A DNA stretch of 64,000 nucleotides from Siderastrea radians (GCA_964017195.1 OZ024898.1:2218001-2282000); one strand, 5' to 3'. Counted from the first letter of the stretch, positions 11,899 to 23,503 are shown. Numbers and translations are program-made. The notes: generated by a model from the sequence alone, not told the origin.

Positions 11899-12942
11899 TC
11901 AGGTCCCAGTTTCCATGCAAATATTGTCCTCTCTTTGCAATGTTCTTTCACCAACATCGCAAACCACAGGAGCCACGTATGCGCTTGGAAAATGCCTTAA
12001 ATGTCGTTTGCAATCAAACAATCGGCGCGCTGATCTTCGAATGGTTTCGTTTCTTCCACAGTTGATCATTGGATTTAAGATTCCGTTCAAAGTAATAAAT
12101 ATGGTGAAAAATGACCTAAAGGGAGATTTACTTCTGTACCCCATTACAGACAACACAAGCGGAGTAGCCAAAGCAGGCAAGAAAGTGAAAACAAGCGCTA
12201 AGAGAATTAAACCTACTGTGATAGCAAGCTTTCTTTCTCTTTCTATCACAGCAGCTGAATGTCTCGCTCGAAGTCGCGTCATGTTCTTCCGATGACTCCT
12301 GTTGACTACGAAAATTCCAATATAACAAACAATAATTATCAAGCTACAAACAACATAAAATATTACGGAAATAATATTCTTAATAAATACGGATTTCTCT
12401 GGAAGCAATTGAAAAACTCCCAAAATAAATAATACTGCCGATGCACTCAATAGCCAACTGGTAAACGCTTCTTTCAGAACACGTGACTTGGTCACGTGAT
12501 TTAGATACCACTGAGGCCTATGGATTGCACGAAATCGATCTTTACTAATGACTGTTAAGTTACTCAGGGTTGCAAAGATGCACAGTCTGGATAAGTAAGT
12601 TTCTGCTTGGCTGTTTGGAGGGCAGAGGTGGATGTGTACGGCTTTCCTTGTGTCTCTGTAAAGGTAAATAGCCGCCGAAATTAAGTCGCTCACTGATAAA
12701 CTACAGAGTAGTACAAGCGAAGGATGCTGTCGAGTTCTTATTCGTACCACAGAGATCAGAAGGAGGCAGTTGCTGACGAAAGACATGGCGGCTAACGTCA
12801 TATCGAGAGGAAGCAGAACTGAGTTGGTGATGAATCGCAGCTTTTGTTGAATCTCCATGGAAACGTCAGGGACAAGGCATGCCAAATAAGGGAGTGGGCT
12901 GCTGTCATTGGTTGTTCCGTTGGGTTCCTGAAACGCCATCAT
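11899..12942 (-). CDS. Class A GPCR, cnidarian-type divergent family
   Basis: 347 aa, single exon, seven hydrophobic segments. N-glycosylation sequons sit near the N-terminus (NGTTNDSS). TM1 holds MSFVSNCLLLISVV, TM2 LCSLSVSDLISAA, the TM3 end SKDRFRAIHRP (D-R-F in place of DRY), a long basic IC3 (RARHSAAVIERERKL) and TM7 LNGILNPMINCGRN (NPxxN rather than NPxxY). The tail of about 50 residues is Cys-containing. Close relatives in this window are 2584-3021 (truncated), 25360-26366 (frameshifted) and, more distantly, 19799-21397. The ligand is unknown. The start ATG 12942 lies four codons before the conserved EPNGT segment; MMA is shared with the copy ending at 26366, supporting this start. Confidence 0.88.
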   Translation of the reverse strand: MMAFQEPNGTTNDSSPLPYLACLVPDVSMEIQQKLRFITNSVLLPLDMTLAAMSFVSNCLLLISVVRIRTRQHPSLVLLCSLSVSDLISAAIYLYRDTRKAVHIHLCPPNSQAETYLSRLCIFATLSNLTVISKDRFRAIHRPQWYLNHVTKSRVLKEAFTSWLLSASAVLFILGVFQLLPEKSVFIKNIISVIFYVVCSLIIIVCYIGIFVVNRSHRKNMTRLRARHSAAVIERERKLAITVGLILLALVFTFLPALATPLVLSVMGYRSKSPFRSFFTIFITLNGILNPMINCGRNETIRRSARRLFDCKRHLRHFPSAYVAPVVCDVGERTLQREDNICMETGT

Positions 12943-14200
12943 CTAGGAAAATGATATTTTTTTCTTCTTCACCGGAGCAATCTGTAAAGAAAAAATATAA
13001 GAAAATAAAGACAATTTATAGCCTAAAAAGTACATCGATAACTACTAGGATGGTTTATTTACGCGCCTATTGGTAACATTCGTCACTAATAGTCCGATCT
13101 TTCGGGAACTTGAAAAAAAAAAAAGAAATTAAAAATCTCAAACATCAATTCCCTACTGTAAACCGAAAGAAAAGCAGATATATAAATATATGTATTTATG
13201 AACATTGTTTGTTAGCATTCATGTTCAGTGAAAGTTAATTCTTTAACGGTTGCACGAATATGCTACTTTGTATTTATGTCTGAATCATAAACTGATACCA
13301 AAATTTAAAATTTGATTTTTCTTAAAGTAACGACCTGGGGCTTACAGAACTTACCAGTTATTCAGTTTTTTCTTTTTTTCTCAGGATTAATCAACGGCCA
13401 CAAAAATGCGCCTTGGTAGCGTTTATGGATGTCCCGACTTAACTGGTTTGTGCTCCGGCAATCCAAACGGCAAAGTTGCCAGCTATCTGACTCTGAGCTG
13501 TTCTTTTACAAACTGTGACATGTATTAAGAAACTTAAGTAAACAGTTTTAAGTATGTCAATTTCCTAATGTGTGATAATGATAATGGTAAATTTTACACA
13601 TCAAAAGCATGTTACGCTCAGTATTTCGAGCTCTTAAATTTCAATTCTTCGGCTGTCAAGTCAATTTGTGCGCCCGTGAGTAGATTGAGAATAACCAATT
13701 GAAGTGTTACATTTGGTTTCCGTTAAAAATGAAAATCAATGGAGAGTTAATGGACAGTTTCACACAATTTTCACATTTAAACTCAATTGCAATTATTGAT
13801 TTTACTGCATCAATTGTCAACTACATAATGTTCTCTTAATAACAAACGCTAACATCTTCATTCCAAATGCTTATTAGAACATTTGTATTATGAAATCGAT
13901 GAAAGCCTAAAGCGTGCATTGTTATTAAAACTCGAAAGGTTGAAGAGAAAACAAAAGCAGATAAATTCAGTCCCTGGGCGATACAAAAGTTTTCAAAGGG
14001 CCGTTGCAATATTCTTTCAAATGCTACGCAATTATCTTCGGCTATTAAAAACCGACAAAACCGAGAACGGAGTAACACATCGTCATTCAATGAGGAAAAC
14101 TAAATTTATTCCACAAAAATTAAGTAAGATGTATCTAAAATTGAGAAAGGTGAATTTTTCCTAAAAACTTTTTAAAAATCCATAAGCATAAGAGCATAGA
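12943..14200. other. No gene recognised
   Basis: AT-rich sequence with scattered short open frames and no domains. It is the 5' flank of the minus-strand GPCR; no TATA box at a convincing distance was seen. Confidence 0.5.
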
Positions 14201-14584
14201 GATTGAGACTGAATTAATTAAATAGCCGATTTAATTAATGGAAACTGAAATTGAACTTGATAATTGTAAATTCAACTTTGGTCAACAGTTCCGCTTAAAT
14301 GCTCAGAGCGCCCATTTAGCTACACAACATTGTCGAGTTGCCTATTGTCCCAAAATAAAATAAATGAATAAATAAATAAATAACAATTCCAAGTGAACAC
14401 AAATTTTGTCAAGAAGCCTCTTTTTCATAGCAACATGTTAAGTGATTTTATTTTTAAATGTCAAAAGAAACAAAAACTTTAATTTTTGGCGACATCACAT
14501 TGTGAACGTGCCCGTATTGTTTGTCAATTGTGTCCAGCTCACTAAGTGCTGCAATAAATTAAGCGCACGTTTTCTTAGTGCAAA

Positions 14585-14618
14585 GACGAAATCCTCTCTT
14601 TTAACAGAGGATTTCGTC
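14585..14618. other. Perfect 13-bp hairpin
   Basis: GACGAAATCCTCT (14585-14597) and AGAGGATTTCGTC (14606-14618) are exact reverse complements around an 8-nt loop. It sits 12 bp from a second palindrome. Confidence 0.85.
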
Positions 14619-14629
14619 CTTGATTACTG

Positions 14630-14667
14630 TATACCATGTTAGAGTTTAAAAACTCTAACAAGGTATA
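14630..14667. other. 18-bp palindrome with one mismatch
   Basis: TATACCATGTTAGAGTTT pairs with AAACTCTAACAAGGTATA around a 2-nt centre. With the adjacent 13-bp hairpin it may be the ends of a tiny foldback element or a cruciform-prone site. Confidence 0.8.
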
Positions 14668-16559
14668 ATCAACAATTTTTTGATTAATTCTATATTTGAA
14701 AAATTCTTTTCTTTTAGAGGTTTCTGAGCAAAATGTAAAAACATATTCCCCGTGAGAATCGAAAGAATCGAAAGTGTTAAGCTAATTTTTATCCTGCCCA
14801 TTTCCTTATTATCGATTGAAGGATGCGAATTTTCAACAGTTCCAAACACTGGCTGCACATTTTGTGTTGCTGCCTAGCCTGTGTGTCTAGAAATGTTCAG
14901 GGACGCGTTTTGGAAAATCAGTTTCCATTTGTTTTTTTCCAACGTAACAAGTAAGAGGTCTTAAGGGACAGGCCTATCAAATAACCATGTTTCCTATCTG
15001 ATATTAAAAGCAAAAAAAAAGACAAACAGCAACTAAGAATCCAGTGGTGGAGGCTATTTAGGTACTCACGAGGTTAATGCCAGCATTTGGCCACGAAAAC
15101 TAATCTGAAGTCGCTGTAATGGTACAAGCTGAGTGGTTGTGAACTGGCGCGTTGCATAACTTGTACTGTTGTCTCTGCTGTGATAGCGACTTTACCATGC
15201 CTTAAGCTATAAAAGGAACAGTTTTTTAATCCACGGAAGTGATACATCAAGAAGACATCAACGACGTCACAATGAAAAATTTAAGGAAGAGATAAAAATA
15301 AATAAACCGGCAGTTGGAGGTAATTTTCTGTTTTTACGACAATACTTCCTTAAATTTGGAAGGCTATCACTCGTTACTTATCTCATGTTTTCTTTAACTT
15401 CTTTTCTTTTTTTCTTTTCCTTTTAAAGCCCACTTCAAGACGACAGCCACGTGTTGTTTTGCTTATCGGACATTGTACAAATAGTTAATTTTTTAAGCCC
15501 ATATGTAGCCAATTTTTAGCCCACTTTTTCGCTAAACATACAAACGTTGCTCTTTATTTGTTAATCTGTTTTAAAGCAAAACATATAGAAATAGCCTTTA
15601 TCTTGCAGTAAGCCAAAATTTCGGTTGTTAAGACTGCTTTCACGCTCATAGCTGTTCACGTAAATTCGTAAAGAGGAAAATTGTTGTCTTGTTTCTTTCC
15701 GTCTCAATTTCATTATGTATGTATATTCAGCAAAACTCAAATAACAGTAGGGCCGGAGGGAGAGCAATGTAGTGAAATCAAGGAGATTAATTAACCACTC
15801 CCAGACACTCTTATCCCCAATAAATGTCGTAGCTGGACCGCAATATTTCCGCTGTGTGATTTATTTTGTTTTATGTACCAGCTGCAGAAGACCACAAAAA
15901 GACACTTGTCCTCAATTCTGTCTTCTTGGAAAAGCTTCATTGCTCGATGTTCTTGTCGTTTAATTTTATCTCTCGGTGACCCATGTGATGTAAATGACAG
16001 CTTGGAAAAAGGTATTTATCCATATGATCCACCGTTACTTAATAAACAATTTTTAAAATATTCAACCATGCTTTTAGCGCTGTTTTATTAGCTAGGCTTC
16101 TGTATTTGAGAACTTAGACGTGACAGCAATATGCTTCTTTAAATAAACAAGTTTTAACTAAAGAGCAGATTCATTTGGCAGCATATTTGATAGACCAGGC
16201 TGCCTTACGTACGCGTGTATACCATGGTTCTGAGTAAAAGGACAATGCGGGTGTGTGCTATTTTCAATAGTAATAAGTGATTTACCTATCTCAGTCCACT
16301 GAAAACGACGACGCGATATCTCGACTTGTAACGCCAAATCTCGATGTGTAATGCAAACTATCGCAAAAAATTCAACTGGCAAAAAGAAAACAAAAAAAGC
16401 GGGGGAGAAAAGTCAGTCAGTTTATGATTTTAAATTGAGGAAGCTAAAAAATAGATAAATTGAATGCATTCGGGATATAAGAATCAGTTTGAGCTTAAAA
16501 ACTAAGGTGGTTTCCGTATGTTGGTAAGGATCATATATAGTGATTTTCAGATTTTGCAC

Positions 16560-16705
16560 GTGTTTTAGAACTCCGCATCGACTCACAATGCGTCTCGATT
16601 GATGACACGAGATCTTGACTTATAATGCGCGAACTCGACTTATAATTCGGGATCTCTACTTCTTACGCAAGATCTTGACTTGTAACGCAAAATCTCGGCT
16701 ACTAC
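16560..16705. repeat. Degenerate minisatellite, GATCT(T/C)GACTTATAA-like units
   Basis: Successive imperfect units of about 20-25 bp around the phrases GATCTTGACTTATAATGCG, ACTCGACTTATAATTCG and GATCTTGACTTGTAACGC. Stray units also occur at about 16312-16350 and at 59530-59575. Confidence 0.7.
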
Positions 16706-17608
16706 GGTCAGCCAGCATTTTCGGCAAGCCGACAGCAGCTAGGAAATTCGGAAAATTAGCCTCTCTTCCCTAAAATTCTCTGCAAAGAGAAAGTTTAGCT
16801 CAAAGATCGGGAGCAGATCAATTTTCGATATCCTACAGAAATATCCCTTCAAAAAGCTCTAAAACAATGTGAGAAAACAGAAAGCAACGGTGTAAGTACT
16901 TCGCTTTAAGTTTTTCGTCGGGTGCCCCTGGATCGGTCATGAATTCTTGCTCCTGTGGTTATAGGGCCAACTCGCGCAAGATTGTACTCATTCGATTTTA
17001 TTTATTGTTATTGTCTTTCCTACTGCATACGGACACCCAACGTTACTTTTTGCGGAATATCTGTTCGGGAGGCCTAAATTGCCTAAGATAGCCTAAGAGA
17101 TTCGGACTTAGTCCTTTTCAGCCTAGGCTTTTTTTCGTTCCTGAGTCTGGGAAGGGGGATGGCACAAAGCGCCTCCCCCCATCCCCTCCTCAACTCGAAG
17201 AGTGTTAAATTTATGCCAGCGGAACTTCGGGGGTTAATAGAATGTACAAAAATGTTTCCTTTTTGGGTGATTTTTTTACAAGTTGTTCTGTTTTTAATGC
17301 CAGAACCATGGCTACTCATTCTGCTTCCTTTCTTCAAGCAAAGCTTCTAATGGCGATATGGCTTTGACAGTTGGTCGTCGAAAAGAAAATAAATCTATTG
17401 GCCAATAGCTAAAGTTACATCCTTTGACCTTGATACCATTGAGAACTGAACTAAAAACACAGTAACTTCTGGAAAGAAAGACATTAGCGAGTTCGGATGG
17501 TAATATGAAGAATTAAAAAGAGTTGGGCAACTTGAGAATGACACTTTTACTTTTCGATAGACCTTTAAAACTTTAAAAGGAAGAAAGAAAGCAAGAAAGA
17601 AATAAAGC

Positions 17609-17660
<52 letters not shown>

Positions 17661-19798
17661 AACTGAAGGCCAAGAGCGAAACCCGAAATACTCTAAACTC
17701 TCTTACGACTGCCAGAGTACACATTTGACCGAGATTTCTTTTCTAGTAAACTTCATTTGAGAAAAATTAAATAAAAAAATTAAATTAACACAATGAATAA
17801 ACTACTCAACAGCTTTTGTTTAATGGTCGTACTTAACCCTTTAATGATCAGTATGTAACGTCTCTTTATAATATCACTACATAGCCGACACTAAGGTTAT
17901 GAGAATAAAGAAAATGATCAGATCAACGACTTCCCATTGAATAACGTACAAGAAACAATACCAGCGAAAGTACCACTTGGTAGCTTTCATTTAAGTAGTC
18001 ACAATTTAGGATGTAGCCCATGGACTCAAAAGTTAAAAGCATCTTGTGCGACATAATAATTGAAGTACTACAATAAAGTACTGTTCAGTATCTTTCATTT
18101 GAATGATCCTACTTAAAGGTTTCATCCGGATCCTCTGCGGACTGAAAAAGTGCATCAGAACCACAATATGTCCGTGGTAAAACTAACAGCAGCTGCTCTG
18201 TGTGACAGCTATTCTTTGACTGTACGAACTTTAGTTAACTAAGAAGTTTGTCACAAATATTAAGAGTTTTTAGGTAGGTTCCTATGATGTGACTGTGTTG
18301 CCGGCGAGAAACAAAGTTTAGTATGTTTTAGTAGTTGAATGGCACTTTACACGTTTGTCATAAAAACCCTCCTAACAATAATAGTTGGATTGTTTTCTCA
18401 AGTAATTTCTATATCGTCTCCCAGTGCCATTCCGTGGGCTTTTTTTTTTGCAGAATAAAACATGTTCATTTATTTTATTCAATCGAAGACAAATTACACA
18501 CTTACGTACTAATACGAACACATACACACTGAGAGATGTGGGTCTCAAAGGTCGAAACCATCAACTATTTTTCGTTGCACTCAATTCAGTTTTGCTTATA
18601 CTTCTAGAGTGGTAGAAAATATTGCATGGCTGTATACATATTGACCTATAGACGATACGTTTGAAGTTTGATTGACAATTTTTTAGTGCAAGGTAATTGA
18701 GCTTCATCTAAATGCGCAGAACACAATTGTAATTAAAAGAACGGAAATGCAAAAATTGCTCTTAATATTGATATGTACAGTTGCCCATTGTCTCATTTAG
18801 GGAAAATCACACGCTTAATTGAAAGCTGAAGCTTTATAAGCTGCTGTTTTTAAAAAAGTAGGTTATAGCAAAAAGACCAGTAGCCCAAAAACTTGGCATT
18901 GACGATTAAAGAGAGACAAATACAGAAAAAAGCAAGTTTTGAGATATCATTTCCGTCAAGTTGGCTAAATCTGGTAATTTTGTTCACTCCGACGACAAAA
19001 TGAACGTCCAACACTGCAAAGAATTTTCCAGTGTTAACCATGATCTAAGCGGGCGCTTTTACATGAAAAAAAAATGTGTTTCTGGCGTGTTGCTCGAAAT
19101 ATTTACGGGCTTTCTTTTAGCAATATCTCTTCTAGATACTGCTAAGATCTGAAAGAAAACGAGCAAATTTTCTTTAACACGTCATTTGATAAAATTTGAA
19201 ATTACAAACATGATGTACATTTAAAATCAAAATGGTTCGTTTATGGCCTGACTGGTTTTTGGAATAATATTAATGAATTGGTAAGACAAAATAGGTCTTA
19301 TTTGATGATGATTGTCGCGGAGTTTCCGCAAATTTAGACATTATACTTTTCACTTCCGGTGGACTCGGAAGCCTGGGACTGAGCTGGAGGCCTGGCTTTA
19401 AGCTATCAGGCTAGGCAGCTTAGGGTTTTTTTTCAACTTTGTGTGATTTTTAGAAAAAAAGCTCGGTCGAAACGAACGAGCGAACTTGAGAAAACCGTTT
19501 TGGTTTTAACTTTGTTAACGTTGCTTTATTGAACTTAAATTCCTCAGCAATATGATCACATTTAAAGATTTCATCCACAGAAAAGCAACTCAATTTAAGC
19601 TTTGACTCTGCGAGTGAGATGATTAAGCGCTAGACTCAGTTTAAAAAAATTGACAAGCAAAAATTCCCTGGTGCCTATTCTTTCAATGCTTGTAATGTGT
19701 CCATGTAGGCTCCATTTTAACGGCGTTTATGAAATCGATCATCGAGTACATGTTATCATTAATTTTACTTTTTCCTTTATTTTTCTTAGTGACTTTAA
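16706..19798. other. No gene recognised; contains a (GAAA)n microsatellite
   Basis: Over 3 kb without a supportable gene. The final 300 bp are the 5' flank of the GPCR at 19799. Open frames are short, overlapping and domain-free. Confidence 0.5.
17578..17661. repeat. (GAAA)n microsatellite
   Basis: A run of AAAG/GAAA tetramers with a few interruptions. It produces a spurious FLSF-repeat open frame on the minus strand. Confidence 0.95.
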
Positions 19799-21397
19799 AT
19801 GCAGGACGAAAGCATGATTCCAAAGAACTCTAGCCACTTTCCCTATCAAGCATGTTTGATTCCCAACTTTCCTGAAGACGTCCAGCACCAAGTGCGAAAC
19901 TTTGGCAACCACGTCGTTCGTCCTCTCGGGATGGTTTTGGCTGTAATTTCATTTGCTTGTAACGCGAGTGTCTTCATACTAGCAGTAAGAACAAGGTCTC
20001 TTCAGCATCCTTCACTACTAATGCTGAGTAGCTTGGCCATAACAGATGTAATTTTTTCGCAGTATTCTCTTTACAGATACATTGAAATATTGACCCGCGA
20101 ACACGTTTGTCCAAAATCAGGGCCTCACGATTCTGCCTTGAATGTTCTGTGTAGCCTAGCAACGCTTGGCAACCTGGCAATTATCAGCAGAGATCGCTAC
20201 TTGGCAGTGAGAAAACCTTGGTGGTATCGCAAACAAGTGACCAAAGCACGTGCTTTGAGGACAATCTGTGTAGCATGGTTCATTAGTGTGATCATTGCAT
20301 TTATGGTGTATTTGTCAAAAAAGTTTGGAGGCCGCTTCTTGCCTCTTGCGCAATTTTTATGTCTTTCTTTTTATGCTATTTGTGCACTTTCCATCGCAAT
20401 TCATTATCTAATTATATATTTTAGGAAAACTACTCCTGTATTAGGACGCCAAGCACGCGCCATATTGGATTGGGAAAAGCGATTAGCAAGCACTGTTGGT
20501 TGGATTCTCGTGGTACTGATGTTTACATTCCTTCCAGCGCTTCTTTTTCCTATGGTTTTATACGCAAAGGGAGTTAAGAATCTCATGCCTTTTAGACCTT
20601 TCTATGTTTTCTTTTTCCAGCTCAACGGGGCTTTAAATCCTTTGTTAAACTTTGGTCGGCTCAAACAAATGCGAATAGCAGTAAGAAATTTGTTTAAATG
20701 CTTCAGGCGAGTACATGTACAATTATCACTACGCAACAGCAATGACAATGACAACTGCAGCAACAGTGTCAATAACACAAACGGGAGTAACAATATTATT
20801 GACAACGACAATAACAGGGACAACAACTACTGTGGCAACAACAAAAACAACAACAATGTCAACAATAACATTAGCAACAACGACAATAAAGACAACAGAA
20901 TAAACACAACGTCAGAAACAACAATGACAACGAGTACGACAACATCACTGACAACAACACTGACAACAGCAACAACAACAACAACAATGCCAATGACAAA
21001 ATCAGAAACAACAATAACGACGACGACCACGACATCAGAGACAACAACACCGACAACAGCAACAATAACGACAGAAACAGCAAGAACAATAACTCGAACA
21101 ACATCAGCAATAACATCAACAACAACACTGATGACAACATCAGAAAAAACAACAATGACGACGGCCACGGCACCAAAAATAACAACGACAGACAGCAGCA
21201 AAAGTGACGGCAAAGCCATAGACAACAAGAACAATAACGACAGAAACAACTACAGCATCAACGATAACAGTAACAACAACAACTGCAACGACGACGTTGA
21301 CAGAAGTGCGACAACAGGGGAGGCATCATGCCGTGTGGTTAAGGGCGCTGGATTTCAACTCGGTCACCCCGGGTTCAAATCCCTCTCTGATCACTAG
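19799..21397 (+). CDS. Class A GPCR with a long Asn/Thr-rich tail ending in SINE sequence
   Basis: 532 aa. Residues about 1-305 are a seven-TM receptor of the same family as 11899-12942: QACLIPNFPEDVQHQV N-terminus, TM1 SFACNASVFILAV, TM2 SLAITDVIF, TM3 end SRDRYLAVRKP (canonical DRY), TM6 VGWILVVLMFTFLPALLF, TM7 LNGALNPLLNFGR. After helix 8 the frame runs through about 190 residues of N/D/S-rich, then T-rich, then N-rich low complexity encoded by a decayed AAC-type trinucleotide repeat. The last about 30 residues and the stop come from a tRNA-derived SINE (21313-21480). The receptor core looks functional. Whether the tail is translated as drawn depends on transcript structure; an earlier splice or polyadenylation would remove it. 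Confidence 0.85.
   Translation: MQDESMIPKNSSHFPYQACLIPNFPEDVQHQVRNFGNHVVRPLGMVLAVISFACNASVFILAVRTRSLQHPSLLMLSSLAITDVIFSQYSLYRYIEILTREHVCPKSGPHDSALNVLCSLATLGNLAIISRDRYLAVRKPWWYRKQVTKARALRTICVAWFISVIIAFMVYLSKKFGGRFLPLAQFLCLSFYAICALSIAIHYLIIYFRKTTPVLGRQARAILDWEKRLASTVGWILVVLMFTFLPALLFPMVLYAKGVKNLMPFRPFYVFFFQLNGALNPLLNFGRLKQMRIAVRNLFKCFRRVHVQLSLRNSNDNDNCSNSVNNTNGSNNIIDNDNNRDNNYCGNNKNNNNVNNNISNNDNKDNRINTTSETTMTTSTTTSLTTTLTTATTTTTMPMTKSETTITTTTTTSETTTPTTATITTETARTITRTTSAITSTTTLMTTSEKTTMTTATAPKITTTDSSKSDGKAIDNKNNNDRNNYSINDNSNNNNCNDDVDRSATTGEASCRVVKGAGFQLGHPGFKSLSDH
20735..21312 (+). repeat. Decayed AAC/ACA trinucleotide microsatellite inside the GPCR open frame
   Basis: Nearly 580 bp of A/C-rich triplets with point changes. 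It reads Asn/Asp in one frame and Thr in another, and the GPCR frame shows both compositions because indels changed phase. A similar AAC-rich tract surrounds the SINE copy at 60170. Confidence 0.85.
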
Positions 21398-21480
21398 CTG
21401 GAGTTGTTCTCGACAGTCTCGACCATGCTTGTACATACCCCACGGTTGGCAGAAAAGTTCTATTTAACAGCTGTTATTGG
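21313..21480 (+). mobile_element. tRNA-derived SINE, copy 1
   Basis: Carries an A-box (GTGGTTAAGGGCGCTGGAT) and B-box (GGGTTCAAATCC) resembling a Leu/Ser-type tRNA head, followed by ACTAGCTGGAGTTGTT. The copy at 60172-60340 shares the head and the post-head segment. Confidence 0.8.
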
Positions 21481-21589
21481 AATGTTCAAACTCTAGTTAG
21501 AACCGAAAGTGGTTCGCTTTGGGAGAAAGGTAAAGGAAACGTATTTGCGAGGCTTAATGTTCACGCTAAGGGCTTAAAGGTTTAAAATT

Positions 21590-22020
21590 TTTCCCCAAGA
21601 AAAGAGAGAGTGGGAGCTCACGTTCGGTTTTTTTTCCTTCTTCTTTTATTTTAACGCCAAAATCGCGAAAATGTGTGAATAAACTAAATAGCCGACTAAA
21701 ATACTAAAAATTCATTTGATAATTATGCATGCAAGTTTTGTCAACACTTCTCTTCGGTTCGGCAATATGTTAAGTGCTCTTACTCTCGATGCTCAAGGCA
21801 GCCATTTATCTACATAACATTGTCGAATTACCTCTTGTCTGAAACTAAGATATAAATAAATAAATAATCCAAATGAAAAAAAACTTTGTCAAGAGGTCTT
21901 TTTTTACGACAACATGTTAATTGATTTTATTGCTAAATGTCTAAGGCAACAAAAACTATACTTAGCTACATCACAGAGTCACATTTCCTCCTATCCGCCA
22001 AACAGTTGATCGAATGCGGC
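21590..22020. repeat. Duplicated non-coding block, copy 2 (partners 14200 and 56280)
   Basis: Shares the ACATTGTCGAATTACCTCTTG, TAAATAAATAAATAAT and GACAACATGTTAA phrases with 14280-14450, and looser similarity with 56360-56760. It is interrupted on the right by MITE-like repeats. The homology resumes at about 22590-22690 with AATTGTGTCC and GATGAAATCCTCTC. Confidence 0.65.
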
Positions 22021-22021
22021 C

Positions 22022-22590
22022 ATGTTATTTATTTATTATATAGACAAGAGTGCTTTAGTGGAAAATAGACCACTCGTAAAGTTCATACGAAACTTCATCC
22101 GGGACTCCAGTGGCGTATTTTCCATATTCTCCTTGGCTAGTGAGGATATCGATGACGTCATTTCCCGCTTTTACACTGTTGTTTGTGTAAAAACACTCTT
22201 GTCTACGCTCTTGTCTACGCTTAGTGCGCTCGTTCGTGAAATATTGTTTTGACTACTCCAAAATAAAATTCATATCTTCGCGCCACCGTGTAATATCCTC
22301 TATTTATTATATAGATGAGAGTGTTTTAGTGGAAAATAGACCACTCAGACAAAACTACATCCGGGACTCGGGTGGCGTATTTCCCATATCCTCACTAGTG
22401 AGGATATTGATTACGTCATTTCCCGCTCTTACACTGTTGTTTGTGCAAAAATACTCTTGTCCATATAATAAAAAGAAAATTACATGGTGCTTGAAGATAT
22501 GAATTTTATTTTCTCGTGGTAAAAAACAATATTTTACCCCTCCAAAATAAAATTCATATCTTCGTGCCGCCGTGTAATATCCTCTATATA
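22022..22590. repeat. Tandemly duplicated MITE-like repeat with inverted terminal segment
   Basis: Two direct units of about 270 bp (22022-22296 and 22297-22560) share TTATTTATTATATAGA, GGAAAATAGACCACTC, CATCCGGGACTC and TACACTGTTGTTTGTG. The AAAATAAAATTCATATCTTCG(C/T)GCC end recurs at 22258 and 22543, and in reverse complement at about 22484-22515. This is typical of non-autonomous DNA transposons. Confidence 0.75.
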
Positions 22591-22700
22591 TTTGTTAATT
22601 GTGTCCTGTTCACAGTGTCCCGTAATGAATTAAGCGCCTTTTTCCTTGGTGCAGGGATGAAATCCTCTCTAAGCACTATGATAATATATATTTAACCAGA

Positions 22701-22976
22701 GGGAGTCCACAATAAATAAAATAAAATTACAATAATCAACTTGCGTACGTTCTTAGTTTCCAGTGGTTTTCTTTTGTGCGGAGCATCAAGCTGATCGGAT
22801 GCTAGCGACAGTATTGTAGTCCTGAGCTGAGCTGTTTTGTGCGCGACTACAGTAATGTCGTTAGCATCCGATCAGCTTGATGATATGCTCCACACAAAAG
22901 AAAACCGGCACTGGAAACTAACAACGTACGCAAGTTGATAACCATGTGTAATTTATTTATAACTCTGTGGACTCCC
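22701..22976. mobile_element. Foldback MITE
   Basis: GGGAGTCCAC (22701-22710) and GTGGACTCCC (22967-22976) bound an inverted repeat whose arms continue through the CAACTTGCGTACG and GCATCAAGCTGATCGGAT segments to a short centre near 22815-22850. No coding capacity. Confidence 0.85.
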
Positions 22977-23191
22977 TGTGATGTAACAATCAATTAAAGG
23001 AATTCTATGTTTATAAACAAAACACTCTTTCTTTTAGTGGATTCTGAGAAAAACGTGTTCCCAGAATCCACAAGATTGTGGGCCCATTAATCCATTTTCA
23101 TTCTCGCCATTGTTTAGTAAAATTCAAGCGGCCCACTTCCTGCGAATCTCCAACAATGCACTTCCTTTAGGCCATCCCAATAGAATGATCT

Positions 23192-23503
23192 TAGACTACG
23201 AGCAGTCTCTCTTTCCGCTCAGGGATAGTCGAGCGTAACAAACAAGAGAGCAAGCGCGCGCGAAAATCGCCTGCCGCATTGTTACGTGACGCGCGTGTCA
23301 AGCCCAGTGTAGGGAGTCGCAAATCGCCTGCGCTGCCGCGTTGATAGATGAGTGTAGCAAGCCGACCCGCTACACTCACGTATCAACGCAGCAGGTGATT
23401 TTTGCGCTTGTCACGTAACAATGCGGCAGGTAAATTAGCGCTCGCTCGCTTTTTCGTTTCGCTCGAATATCCCTGAGCAGAAAGAGAGACTGCTCGTAGT
23501 CTA
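23192..23503. mobile_element. Foldback MITE
   Basis: Ends TAGACTACGAGCAGTCTCTC and its inverse GAGACTGCTCGTAGTCTA. The arms continue inward (CTCAGGGATA, CACGTAACAATGCGGCAGG-like) to a GC-rich core around TGTAGCAAGCCGACCCGCTACA. Non-coding. Confidence 0.85.

Larger units (their letters stand above)
14200..16450. repeat. Large duplicated non-coding block, copy 1 (partners 21590-22720 and 56280-59110)
   Basis: Shared phrases with the 56-59 kb copy include TGTACTGTTGTCTCT, CTTCCTTAAA(T/C)TTGGAAG, AAACTCAAATAA and TACCAGCTGCAGAA, in the same order and spacing. Shared phrases with 21.6-22.7 kb include the ACATTGTCGA(G/A)TT and TAAATAAATAA(A)TAA segments. The copies are well diverged, so the duplication is old. 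No protein-coding content is evident. Confidence 0.7.

Noticed and set aside
17395..17724. Minus-strand frame with FLSFFLSF repeats that looks like a membrane protein
   Set aside because: It is the translated (GAAA)n microsatellite.
20827..21249. Hydrophobic valine/leucine-rich minus-strand frames opposite the GPCR tail
   Set aside because: They are antisense readings of the AAC-type repeat (GTT gives Val, TTG gives Leu) and have no independent support.
21318..21395. Possible functional tRNA gene
   Set aside because: A and B boxes are present, but the ends do not form an acceptor stem and the same unit with the same extra 3' sequence recurs at 60172, so it is a SINE.
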